Assembly (NCBI GenBank): GCA_937902275.1
Contig: CALFNW010000038.1
Coordinates: forward strand, 1-5,329
Direction of reading: 5' to 3'
Source of the DNA: UBA4717 sp002404395
GTDB taxonomy: Bacteria > Bacillota > Clostridia > Oscillospirales > CAG-272
Length of the DNA: 5,329 bases
This document shows positions 1 to 5,077 of this stretch, piece after piece. Both the position numbers and the translations under genes were made by a program. Under the pieces are notes generated by a model. The model worked only from the letters and a program-made list of their open reading frames with translations, was not told the DNA's origin and did no database searches. How positions within the stretch are numbered: position 1 is the first letter of the stretch; each line of letters opens with the position of its first letter.

Positions 1-52
1 TGACATTAAAATATGCACCTCCAAAAGTGTCTAACTTTTGGGGTGCATATCA
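1..52. mobile_element. Terminus of an IS3-family (IS150-like) insertion sequence, partial
   Basis: The stretch ending TGTCTAACTTTTGGGGTGCA then TATCA (28-52) resembles, from memory, terminal inverted repeats of IS150-group elements of the IS3 family, which end in CA and carry close variants of this 20-mer. The element would extend left out of the window; the TGA at 1-3 could be the stop of its transposase, but no transposase residues are visible. The outer boundary is placed at the CA at 51-52. The opposite end and any target duplication cannot be seen. The alternative is a short stand-alone palindromic repeat or MITE. Confidence 0.5.
11..50. repeat. 40-bp near-perfect inverted repeat inside the IS end
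   Basis: The left arm (11-28) and right arm (34-50) are complementary over 17 bp with one bulged T (at 20 or equivalent) and a 5-nt loop GTCTA. The right arm is the presumed IS terminal repeat and the left arm an inverted partial copy of it. Subterminal hairpins of this kind can block transcription from running into or out of the element. Confidence 0.8.
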
Positions 53-68
53 CTTGAGCTTTGCCCGT

Positions 69-139
69 TTTTATAAATAATTCTTGAGCGTTATCAATTC
101 CGCCCTGCCGTACGGCAGGGCGGAATTTTATTTATAAAA
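69..139. repeat. Compound inverted repeat around the sigG terminator
   Basis: The 12-mer TTTTATAAATAA (69-80) has its exact reverse complement TTATTTATAAAA at 128-139. The right copy directly abuts the 32-bp palindrome, while the left copy is separated from it by 15 nt (81-95). Removing those 15 nt would give one perfect palindrome with 28-bp arms, so the structure looks like a long palindrome with an insertion in one arm, or a deletion from the other. Confidence 0.8.
96..135. terminator. Perfect 32-bp palindrome, likely terminator after sigG
   Basis: Bases 96-127 form a perfect palindrome with 16-bp arms, whose GC core is CCGCCCTGCCG paired with CGGCAGGGCGG. It begins 29 nt after the sigG stop. 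The better T-rich tail (AATTTTATTTAT, 124-135) is on the plus-strand side; on the minus strand the stem is followed by AATTGATAACG, a poor U tract. It may terminate sigG on one side and stop transcription coming from the insertion sequence end on the other. Confidence 0.7.
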
Positions 140-156
140 GTTGCAAGTGTTCACGG

Positions 157-930
157 TTACATTTGTTTTTTTATTCGATTGAGCGCACCTTTTTCAAGGC
201 GGCTGACCTGCGCCTGCGATATCCCGATCTCCTCGGCTATTTCCATTTGTGTCTTCCCGTTGAAAAAACGCATATTGACGATCTTTTTCTCGCGCGGGGT
301 CAGTTTTTTCATGGCTTCTCTGAGGGCGATGTCCTCAAGCCAATTTTCGTCGGTGTTGTCGTTGTCGCTGATCTGGTCCATCACGTAGATAGAATCGGTA
401 CCGTCTGAATACACGGGATCATAAAGCGAAACCGGTTGAGCGATTGCTTCAAGTGCCGCCGATACCTCGGCAAGCGGCTCTCCGAGCGCGGCGGCAATTT
501 CCTCGACAGTCGGATCGCGTGCGGTTTTTGCGCATAACTGCTCTCTGACCCCGAGCGCACGGTAAGCAAGGTCGCGGACCGAGCGGCTCACTCTGATTGA
601 GTTGTTGTCTCTTAGATATCGCCTGACTTCACCTATTATCATCGGAACGGCATAGGTGCTGAACTTCACCTCGACATCAATATTGAAATTATCTATTGCT
701 TTGATCAAACCGATGCATCCTACCTGAAAGAGATCGTCGGCATTTTCGCCGCGTCCCGAGAAACGCCCGATTATGCTTAATACAAGTCTGAGATTTCCGT
801 CGATCATTGCGGCTCTTGCCTGCGCGTCACCGGCTTTTATTCGCCGCAGGAGCGAATCTTTTTCTTCGTCGGTCAGTACCTTGAGCTTTGATGTATTTAC
901 ACCGCAAATTTCAACTTTGTTGTAGTACAC
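157..930 (-). CDS. sigG: RNA polymerase sporulation sigma factor SigG
   Basis: SigG directs late forespore gene expression (spore coat-facing, germination and DNA-protective SASP genes) after engulfment. From the GTG at 930 the product is 257 residues, against 260 in B. subtilis. The N-terminus YYNKVEICGVNTSKLKVL (2-19) is the SigG hallmark. Region 2 spans about 36-108, with the core-binding DDLFQVGCIGL (65-75) and the -10-reading FSTYAVPMIIGEVRRYLRD (90-108). Region 3 follows (about 112-170), and the region 4.2 helix-turn-helix is KTQMEIAEEIGISQAQVSRLEK (about 226-247). Position 44 is Asp where B. subtilis SigG has Asn45, a residue tied to inhibition by CsfB/Gin. The gene is monocistronic here: it is separated from murA by a terminator and is not beside spoIIGA-sigE, its usual neighbours in many Bacillota. 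A longer ORF from ATG 975 exists but is not supported. Confidence 0.95.
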   Translation of the reverse strand: MYYNKVEICGVNTSKLKVLTDEEKDSLLRRIKAGDAQARAAMIDGNLRLVLSIIGRFSGRGENADDLFQVGCIGLIKAIDNFNIDVEVKFSTYAVPMIIGEVRRYLRDNNSIRVSRSVRDLAYRALGVREQLCAKTARDPTVEEIAAALGEPLAEVSAALEAIAQPVSLYDPVYSDGTDSIYVMDQISDNDNTDENWLEDIALREAMKKLTPREKKIVNMRFFNGKTQMEIAEEIGISQAQVSRLEKGALNRIKKQM

Positions 931-936
931 CCGAAC

Positions 937-945
937 ACCTCCCTT
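937..945 (-). promoter_or_regulatory. Ribosome binding site fixing the GTG start of sigG
   Basis: AAGGGAGGT lies 6 nt upstream of GTG 930-928 and is the strongest Shine-Dalgarno match in the window. It decides against the longer ATG start at 975, which would place this site inside the coding region and add 15 residues that SigG proteins lack. Confidence 0.85.
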
Positions 946-1002
946 GTTGTATATGAGAAGTATTGACGAGTGCATCGGTGGTTTATTCAGATATTATGCT
1001 GT

Positions 1003-1034
1003 CAAAATTACCCGATGTCGATAAGTACGTTTAC
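1003..1034 (-). promoter_or_regulatory. Candidate SigF-type forespore promoter for sigG
   Basis: On the minus strand GTAAA (1034-1030), a 16-bp spacer and GGGTAATTTTG (1013-1003) resemble the SigF consensus GYATA-N16-GGnnAnAnTR, with one mismatch in each element. SigF-directed transcription of sigG in the forespore is established in B. subtilis, which makes such a promoter expected here. The start point would be near 996, about 50 nt upstream of the ribosome binding site and just beyond the murA terminator. The mismatches keep confidence low. Confidence 0.33.
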
Positions 1035-1064
1035 GTGCTGAAATGGCTTTGTTTCAAAAACGGC

Positions 1065-1092
1065 AAAAAAGCGAGCCGTCCACGGCTCGCTT
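1065..1092 (-). terminator. Rho-independent terminator of murA
   Basis: On the minus strand GCGAGCCGT pairs with ACGGCTCGC (1090-1082 with 1079-1071) and is followed directly by TTTTTT (1070-1065). The A-T pairs at 1092-1091 and 1070-1069 extend the stem to about 11 bp. It lies about 50 nt downstream of the murA stop. There is no T run on the plus-strand side, so it works in one direction only and separates murA from sigG. Confidence 0.92.
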
Positions 1093-1140
1093 GAATATTT
1101 GATTATAAATCGCACTTTAAAAAGGCTGCGCATTAAAAGT

Positions 1141-2433
1141 TCAGGCATTCTGGCTCGATTTGAGCGGATCGTCGTCACAGGTATAACGGTGAATATCCGC
1201 GCCGACTGCAGCAAGTTTGCCGACTATGTCCTCATAGCCGCGCTCAATATAGCGGATATCTTCGATCTCGGTACGCCCCGAGGCGGTAAGCCCGGCGATA
1301 ATCATTGCCGCACCCGCACGCAGGTCAACAGCTCTCACCGGCGCCCCCGAAAGCGGTAGTCCGCCCTTGAAAGTGGCGCAGCGACCGTCTACCGTAATGT
1401 CGGCGCCCATGCGCTTCAGCTCTTCCACATATCTGAAACGATTGTCATATATGCCTTCGCTGAGCGAAGAAACTCCGTCTGCAAGGCAAAGCAATACGCT
1501 GAACTGCGGATTCATGTCTGTAGGAAATCCGGGATAGGGAAGCGTTTTGATCCTGACCGGGGCAAGCTCGCCCGTGCGTGAAATGATCACCGAGTCGTCA
1601 AGCGTTGTAACCGAAACTCCCATTTCTTCAAGTTTTGCGGTAATTGACTCAAGGTGCTTCGGAATTACATTACATATCTTGAGCGTTCCGCCGGCTGCCG
1701 CTGCCGCGCACATATATGTGCCCGCTTCGATCATATCGGGAATGATCGCGTATGTGGTGCCGTGAAGCTCCGTGACGCCTTTGATCTTGATGACGTCGGT
1801 TCCGGCTCCGGTGATGTTTGCGCCGCAGGAATTTAAGAAGTTGGCAACGTCAACAATATGCGGCTCACGCGCTGCGTTTTCAATAACAGTAAGCCCGACG
1901 GCTTTGACCGCCGCAAGCATAACATTTATCGTGCCGCCGACTGTAACATTATCAAAATATAAGTGTGCTCCCGTAAGTCCCATCGGCGCAATTGACTCGA
2001 TATTTCCGCTTTCAATCGTCGTGTCCGCGCCGAGCGCCTCAAACCCTTTGATGTGCTGGTCGATCGGACGCACGCCGAAATCACAACCGCCCGGGAAGCT
2101 TACCGATGCGCGGTTGAATCTGCCGAGCTCGGCACCGACAAGATAATACGAGCCGCGCATTTTTCGTGCAAGCTCATATGGCGCAGAGCCTTGGATCATC
2201 CGTGTCGAGTCGACCTCAATTGAGTTTTTCGAGAGCATTTTAACTGTGCAACCCATTGCCGCGAGGATCTCAAGCGAAAGGTTGACGTCGCTGATGAGCG
2301 GTACATTCTCAATAATACATTTGGATTCGGTGAGCAGAGAAGCAAAAATGATCGGAATTGCCGCATTTTTGCTTCCGCTGATATCTATACTTCCGTAAAG
2401 CGGACGTGAAGATTCTATTACGATCTTTTCCAT
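1141..2433 (-). CDS. murA: UDP-N-acetylglucosamine 1-carboxyvinyltransferase MurA
   Basis: MurA transfers enolpyruvate from phosphoenolpyruvate to UDP-GlcNAc, the first committed step of peptidoglycan precursor synthesis in the cytoplasm. At 430 residues it is full length for the family. Key residues are present: K22-N23 in SGSKNAAIP, R93, the catalytic Cys117 in PGGCDFGVRP (equivalent to Escherichia coli Cys115 and the fosfomycin target), R122, D306 in YPGFPTDMNPQF (general acid/base, E. coli D305) and R398 in YIERGY (E. coli R397). The two inside-out alpha/beta domains of the EPSP synthase fold are covered. With Cys rather than Asp at position 117, fosfomycin sensitivity at the target is expected. 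The ATG at 2433 is fixed by an in-frame TGA two codons upstream; the ribosome binding site is weak (GAG 8 nt upstream). The gene follows yycI by 221 bp and ends at a terminator. Whether a second murA paralogue exists cannot be seen. Confidence 0.97.
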   Translation of the reverse strand: MEKIVIESSRPLYGSIDISGSKNAAIPIIFASLLTESKCIIENVPLISDVNLSLEILAAMGCTVKMLSKNSIEVDSTRMIQGSAPYELARKMRGSYYLVGAELGRFNRASVSFPGGCDFGVRPIDQHIKGFEALGADTTIESGNIESIAPMGLTGAHLYFDNVTVGGTINVMLAAVKAVGLTVIENAAREPHIVDVANFLNSCGANITGAGTDVIKIKGVTELHGTTYAIIPDMIEAGTYMCAAAAAGGTLKICNVIPKHLESITAKLEEMGVSVTTLDDSVIISRTGELAPVRIKTLPYPGFPTDMNPQFSVLLCLADGVSSLSEGIYDNRFRYVEELKRMGADITVDGRCATFKGGLPLSGAPVRAVDLRAGAAMIIAGLTASGRTEIEDIRYIERGYEDIVGKLAAVGADIHRYTCDDDPLKSSQNA

Positions 2434-2482
2434 CGTTCAGACTCATTTCCCGGCAAAATATTTAAGTGCAATATATCGTAAG

Positions 2483-2513
2483 CCTTTTCGCGGCTTGCCG
2501 AACGGCGAAAAGG
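2483..2513 (-). repeat. 9-bp stem hairpin in the murA leader
   Basis: CCTTTTCGC (2513-2505 read on the minus strand) pairs perfectly with GCGAAAAGG (2491-2483) across a 13-nt loop. The alternative small hairpin GCCG-TT-CGGC can form inside and competes with the large stem. No run of T follows on either strand, so this is not an ordinary terminator. It sits about 50 nt upstream of the murA start and begins right after the TGA of a short possible leader ORF (2570-2514). It may be an mRNA stability or regulatory structure; no known riboswitch class is recognised. Confidence 0.45.
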
Positions 2514-2582
2514 TCATATGTAATCAAGAATTAAAGGATACGGGTGCAAAATATACAAAAATCGGCACACTTACCCACCTAA

Positions 2583-2617
2583 AGTATATCATATATTATT
2601 CACAAATGGAAGTGCAA
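2583..2617 (-). promoter_or_regulatory. Candidate murA promoter
   Basis: Two overlapping readings exist on the minus strand. One is an extended -10, TGA-TATACT (2591-2583), without a good -35. The other is TTGCAC (2617-2612), an 18-bp spacer and TATGAT (2593-2588, five of six matches to TATAAT). Both place the start point near 2576-2581 and give a leader of roughly 145 nt before the murA ATG. The predicted WalR site lies just upstream. The lack of a clear terminator after yycI means that read-through from the wal genes could also supply murA transcript. Confidence 0.45.
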
Positions 2618-2628
2618 AGATACTAATA

Positions 2629-2645
2629 TTTACATTATGTTAACA
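2629..2645 (-). promoter_or_regulatory. Predicted WalR binding site upstream of murA
   Basis: Reading the minus strand, TGTTAA-CATAA-TGTAAA fits the published WalR (YycF) consensus TGTWAH-N5-TGTWAH at every position: two direct half-sites 11 bp apart start to start. It lies 9 bp after the yycI stop and 11 bp upstream of the candidate -35 of murA. The centre is roughly 55-61 bp upstream of the likely transcription start, a position typical of an activator. The upstream half also belongs to the 12-bp palindrome TATGTTAACATA (2636-2647). The match is direct from sequence; WalR binding is inferred from adjacency to the wal genes. Confidence 0.55.
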
Positions 2646-2654
2646 TATTTTTAA

Positions 2655-3629
2655 TCATTCAAAGAGTTCACAGTTGACCGCATCGTAAATGCGCACTGCC
2701 GGCTCGTCGGTCGTAATTTTAAAGCCGGGCAGAAAATATACCGCAGAGCGATCGGAATTGAAATATGGGCAATAGACTCGTTCAAGCGAAGTGATGTTAT
2801 AAACGGTTTCGGCGTTGTCCGAGCCGAGAGCAAGCTTGGTCTGCAGTTCTTTTAAGAGTATCGAAAGTTGGTCATACAGTTCGCTTGAATATGCGCTTGA
2901 GTTATCTGCAAAGAACCATGCGCCGTCCGCGGAAACGATTTTCCCGTCAGCGAGCGTCAGAATAAGCCTGTTGTCGGTAATATCGATTCCGTCAGCGGTT
3001 TGTACACAGCAGATATATGTTTTATCGTTCTCGGTGCTTCGATAGTCATATCTGTAAGAGAATGAGGAGACGCCGGCGAAGGTAAGCTTGTTTAAAAAGC
3101 TTGCTGCAAGTTCGGTTTCTTCCTTTGAAAGCGGTTCGGCGGAAACCTCGGCGTCCGCAACATTTGACGGCGCATCAAACACTTCCGCATTATCGGCGTT
3201 TGCTGAGGTCAGGTCATATGTTGCGATGGGGGAGATGATCGCCCTTTCGCTGTCGTCCGGGGCGGAATATGAGAATCCGAAGCCGCTTCCGAACGAAAAG
3301 GACGAGCCGTCTGCGGTATAAATGCGGATCGTGCCGTCAGGAAGCACATTTACGCTTTCCTTGACGCTGTCGGATATTTTTTCGGCTACGGTCTCGTATC
3401 CGATGCCGGAAAAGGATGATTCGATGATCTTTAGTGATTCAAGTTCATCGGGTATCAGCGAAGGATCAATGAGTATTCCGCCTTCTCCGAGAATCCCTAC
3501 GGTGTTTTCGATACTGTCCTTTTCAAGGCGGCTTTTGCCGTTTCCGAGTATAAGGATATTTACCGCAAGGAATATATCAAGCAAAAGCAAGACAATGATA
3601 AGATAGATCTTTACGTTTTTCCAATTCAC
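2655..3629 (-). CDS. yycI: YycI (WalI) family regulator of the WalK sensor kinase
   Basis: This is a 324-residue protein opening with MNWKNVKIYLIIVLLLLDIF, the typical YycI beginning: a short cytoplasmic Trp/Lys-rich stretch and then one membrane helix at about residues 8-28. The extracytoplasmic part has an N-terminal region (about 40-135) with a Gly/aromatic stretch at 111-122, an Ala/Asp/Ser/Glu-rich linker (about 140-172), and a C-terminal YycH/YycI-like domain (about 173-318) with repeated beta segments such as RLILTLADGKIVSADGAWFF. No catalytic motif is seen. YycI partners YycH and WalK in the membrane. The start is GTG at 3629, preceded by AAGGCGGT (3636-3643), a one-base variant of the ideal site. 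A candidate promoter of its own sits at 3661-3690. The protein is longer than B. subtilis YycI (about 280 aa from memory), mainly through the linker. The stop is TGA at 2655-2657, with no terminator right after it. Confidence 0.82.
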   Translation of the reverse strand: MNWKNVKIYLIIVLLLLDIFLAVNILILGNGKSRLEKDSIENTVGILGEGGILIDPSLIPDELESLKIIESSFSGIGYETVAEKISDSVKESVNVLPDGTIRIYTADGSSFSFGSGFGFSYSAPDDSERAIISPIATYDLTSANADNAEVFDAPSNVADAEVSAEPLSKEETELAASFLNKLTFAGVSSFSYRYDYRSTENDKTYICCVQTADGIDITDNRLILTLADGKIVSADGAWFFADNSSAYSSELYDQLSILLKELQTKLALGSDNAETVYNITSLERVYCPYFNSDRSAVYFLPGFKITTDEPAVRIYDAVNCELFE

Positions 3630-3635
3630 GTTTTT

Positions 3636-3643
3636 ACCGCCTT
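3636..3643 (-). promoter_or_regulatory. Ribosome binding site fixing the GTG start of yycI
   Basis: AAGGCGGT differs from the ideal AAGGAGGT by one base and lies 6 nt upstream of GTG 3629-3627. The resulting N-terminus (MNWKNVK plus a membrane helix) matches YycI proteins, which supports the GTG. Confidence 0.65.
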
Positions 3644-3660
3644 GTGAAGCTTATATTTTC

Positions 3661-3690
3661 ATTATATGAAGTCGGACTTCGATTTGTTAT
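3661..3690 (-). promoter_or_regulatory. Candidate SigA-type promoter for yycI with a palindrome in its spacer
   Basis: Within the 65-bp yycH-yycI gap the minus strand carries a perfect -10 box TATAAT (3666-3661). ATAACA (3690-3685, four of six matches to TTGACA) lies 18 bp upstream. The start point would fall near 3654, about 25 nt before the GTG of yycI and upstream of its ribosome binding site. A palindrome (3668-3680) fills most of the spacer. The perfect -10 is good evidence; the -35 is modest and the sequence is AT-rich, so chance cannot be excluded. Confidence 0.4.
3668..3680. repeat. 13-bp palindrome GAAGTC-G-GACTTC (possible operator)
   Basis: Two perfect 6-bp arms around a single central base lie between the candidate -35 and -10 boxes of the yycI promoter. 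That placement is classic for a repressor operator or a MerR-type activator site. It does not match the LexA/DinR box (GAAC-N4-GTTC) or any other operator I recognise. As RNA its loop would be too small for a stable hairpin, so a DNA-level role is more likely. Confidence 0.4.
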
Positions 3691-3694
3691 CGAC

Positions 3695-5062
3695 TTATCC
3701 GACAGCAAACGACAACGTATACGTATCGTCCGCGGCTTCGGCTTTTGTATATATCGGCTCGATCCAATTCACAGTCTCGGATTTTGAAGTGAGCCGCTTA
3801 TATATCATGCCGAGCGGAAGCGCAGCGAATCTTTCGGGAAGCGCTTCAAAACGGGTGCAGCCGAAAACGGCGGAAACAAGCCCGTTTCTGCCAAAGGTTA
3901 GGCGATAGGGCGCAGTGTCAATGCGTATACCGTTGTTATATTTTGAAAGCTCGATTATCACGAGACCGGACTCATCCTTTGAAAAAGCCGTAATGCGGAG
4001 CACGGAAGAGTCGGACAATTCGGGAAAACTGTCGTTTAGCAATTCGGTAAACTTGACTGCCGCGTTAAGCATATCGAACAGATCGTAACGGCTTTTGCCG
4101 GGCTTGGAATATCCGAGCAGCTTCTTGAAGCTCAATTCGCCGCCGGACTCGGAATCAAAAAACACTTCTCCCTCGGCGGTGAGCTTGAGACTTGCTGAGC
4201 TTGAGACAAATACGGTAGTATTATTGTGATCGATGTAGGAGCTGGTCTTTTCGGGATTCATGCCGAAAATTTCGGGCAGATCCGCGGCGTTTTCACCGAA
4301 GATTTCCGGGTAAGACGTGCATTTTAACTCCGAGTATGCGATCGCTCCGGCAGAGATGAACGGTGCGGCAGAGCCATCGTTGAAAATAAATTCGGCTTTG
4401 GAGAATGAATCTGAGTATGCGTCAAGATAGGCGGTGTCGGCATATGAGATTACAAGTCTATCGTCGTTTTTTGCGGTTGATTCGTATATTTTTCCATTCA
4501 TTCCGAAAATGAGCACGCGGGCAGTGGTCTTTTCTCCGTCATCCTCGGTCAGCAAAGCGATTGCTTCAACATATATGCTCGGCGCTTCCGAAAAATCAGA
4601 TGATACGGCTTCGCTTCCGAGCGCACAGGCACAGATCACGGGATAGGGAAGCGGAGATGCGTATTTGAAATAGATCAATCCGGGCGAGTCATCAAGCAGT
4701 GCCGCAGCAGCGCTTGCGTTAAGACCGCTTTCGGATATCTTGCTTTCTTTTCCGAAAATATCGGTGATAACATTGTCAAATTCAGTGTATATCGTCGATA
4801 TGAGCGTATCGTTTGCATATGCCGCAAGCAATATATCGTCGTTTCTGTAGGCAATTGCGATCGGAAGCGCAAGCGACGCGCGAATATCATAATCGATTGA
4901 TTCAGCACTGTTTCCGACTATCCACAAACGATCGAACACTGCTTCGGATTTTGCATGCGTCGGAAAATTCAGACCGATGAAAAGCGAGAACAATACCGGC
5001 GAAGCAAGGAGCAGTATCAGAATTATTATGTTTTGAATAATATCCTTCTTTGATCTTTTCAA
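3695..5062 (-). CDS. yycH: YycH (WalH) family regulator of the WalK sensor kinase
   Basis: This is a 455-residue protein, about the same length as Bacillus subtilis YycH as I remember it. Residues 1-8 are basic (MKRSKKD), residues 9-32 form one hydrophobic membrane helix, and the remainder is a Ser/Ala/Asp-rich extracytoplasmic domain with no enzymatic motif. In the YycH family the membrane helix contacts WalK and YycI; with YycI it restrains WalK in B. subtilis and stimulates it in Staphylococcus aureus, so the sign of its effect here is unknown. The start is TTG at 5062. It is preceded by AAGTGAGGT (5069-5077), and the TGA inside that site blocks any upstream in-frame extension. It follows walK after 134 bp and precedes yycI by 65 bp, instead of the near-overlap often seen. 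PEIFG occurs twice, at residues 252-256 and 263-267. The family call rests on length, topology and position more than on a diagnostic motif. Confidence 0.82.
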   Translation of the reverse strand: MKRSKKDIIQNIIILILLLASPVLFSLFIGLNFPTHAKSEAVFDRLWIVGNSAESIDYDIRASLALPIAIAYRNDDILLAAYANDTLISTIYTEFDNVITDIFGKESKISESGLNASAAAALLDDSPGLIYFKYASPLPYPVICACALGSEAVSSDFSEAPSIYVEAIALLTEDDGEKTTARVLIFGMNGKIYESTAKNDDRLVISYADTAYLDAYSDSFSKAEFIFNDGSAAPFISAGAIAYSELKCTSYPEIFGENAADLPEIFGMNPEKTSSYIDHNNTTVFVSSSASLKLTAEGEVFFDSESGGELSFKKLLGYSKPGKSRYDLFDMLNAAVKFTELLNDSFPELSDSSVLRITAFSKDESGLVIIELSKYNNGIRIDTAPYRLTFGRNGLVSAVFGCTRFEALPERFAALPLGMIYKRLTSKSETVNWIEPIYTKAEAADDTYTLSFAVG

Positions 5063-5068
5063 TTGATA

Positions 5069-5077
5069 ACCTCACTT
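5069..5077 (-). promoter_or_regulatory. Ribosome binding site fixing the TTG start of yycH
   Basis: AAGTGAGGT lies 6 nt upstream of TTG 5062-5060. The reading frame is closed by a TGA within this same site (5072-5074), and no ATG or GTG lies nearby in frame, so TTG is the only sensible start. It yields the expected N-terminus of a basic stretch followed by a membrane helix. Confidence 0.7.

Noticed and set aside
53..89. CTTGAGC at 53-59 and again at 83-89 as an IS target duplication
   Set aside because: Both copies lie on the same side of the IS end, so they cannot be the two flanks of one insertion.
931..975. Longer sigG reading frame starting at ATG 975
   Set aside because: The extra 15 residues are absent from SigG proteins and would place the strong AAGGGAGGT site inside the coding region; GTG 930 has the correct spacing and N-terminus.
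995..999. GCATA upstream of sigG as a SigF or SigG -35 box
   Set aside because: At 14-18 bp downstream there is no GGnnAnA-type or CATnnTA-type -10 element.
1000..1005. Exact TTGACA on the minus strand upstream of sigG as a SigA -35
   Set aside because: The sequence 16-18 bp downstream (around ACCACC) is not a -10 box, so the match is probably chance.
1772..2146. Plus-strand open frame of 124 codons opposite murA
   Set aside because: It is the antisense shadow of a well-conserved murA, rich in Pro/Ser/Thr as expected from complementing its codons, with no recognisable domain.
3088..3606. Plus-strand open frames opposite yycI
   Set aside because: They are antisense shadows with serine-rich composition that mirrors Asp/Glu/Ser codons of YycI; no domain is recognisable.
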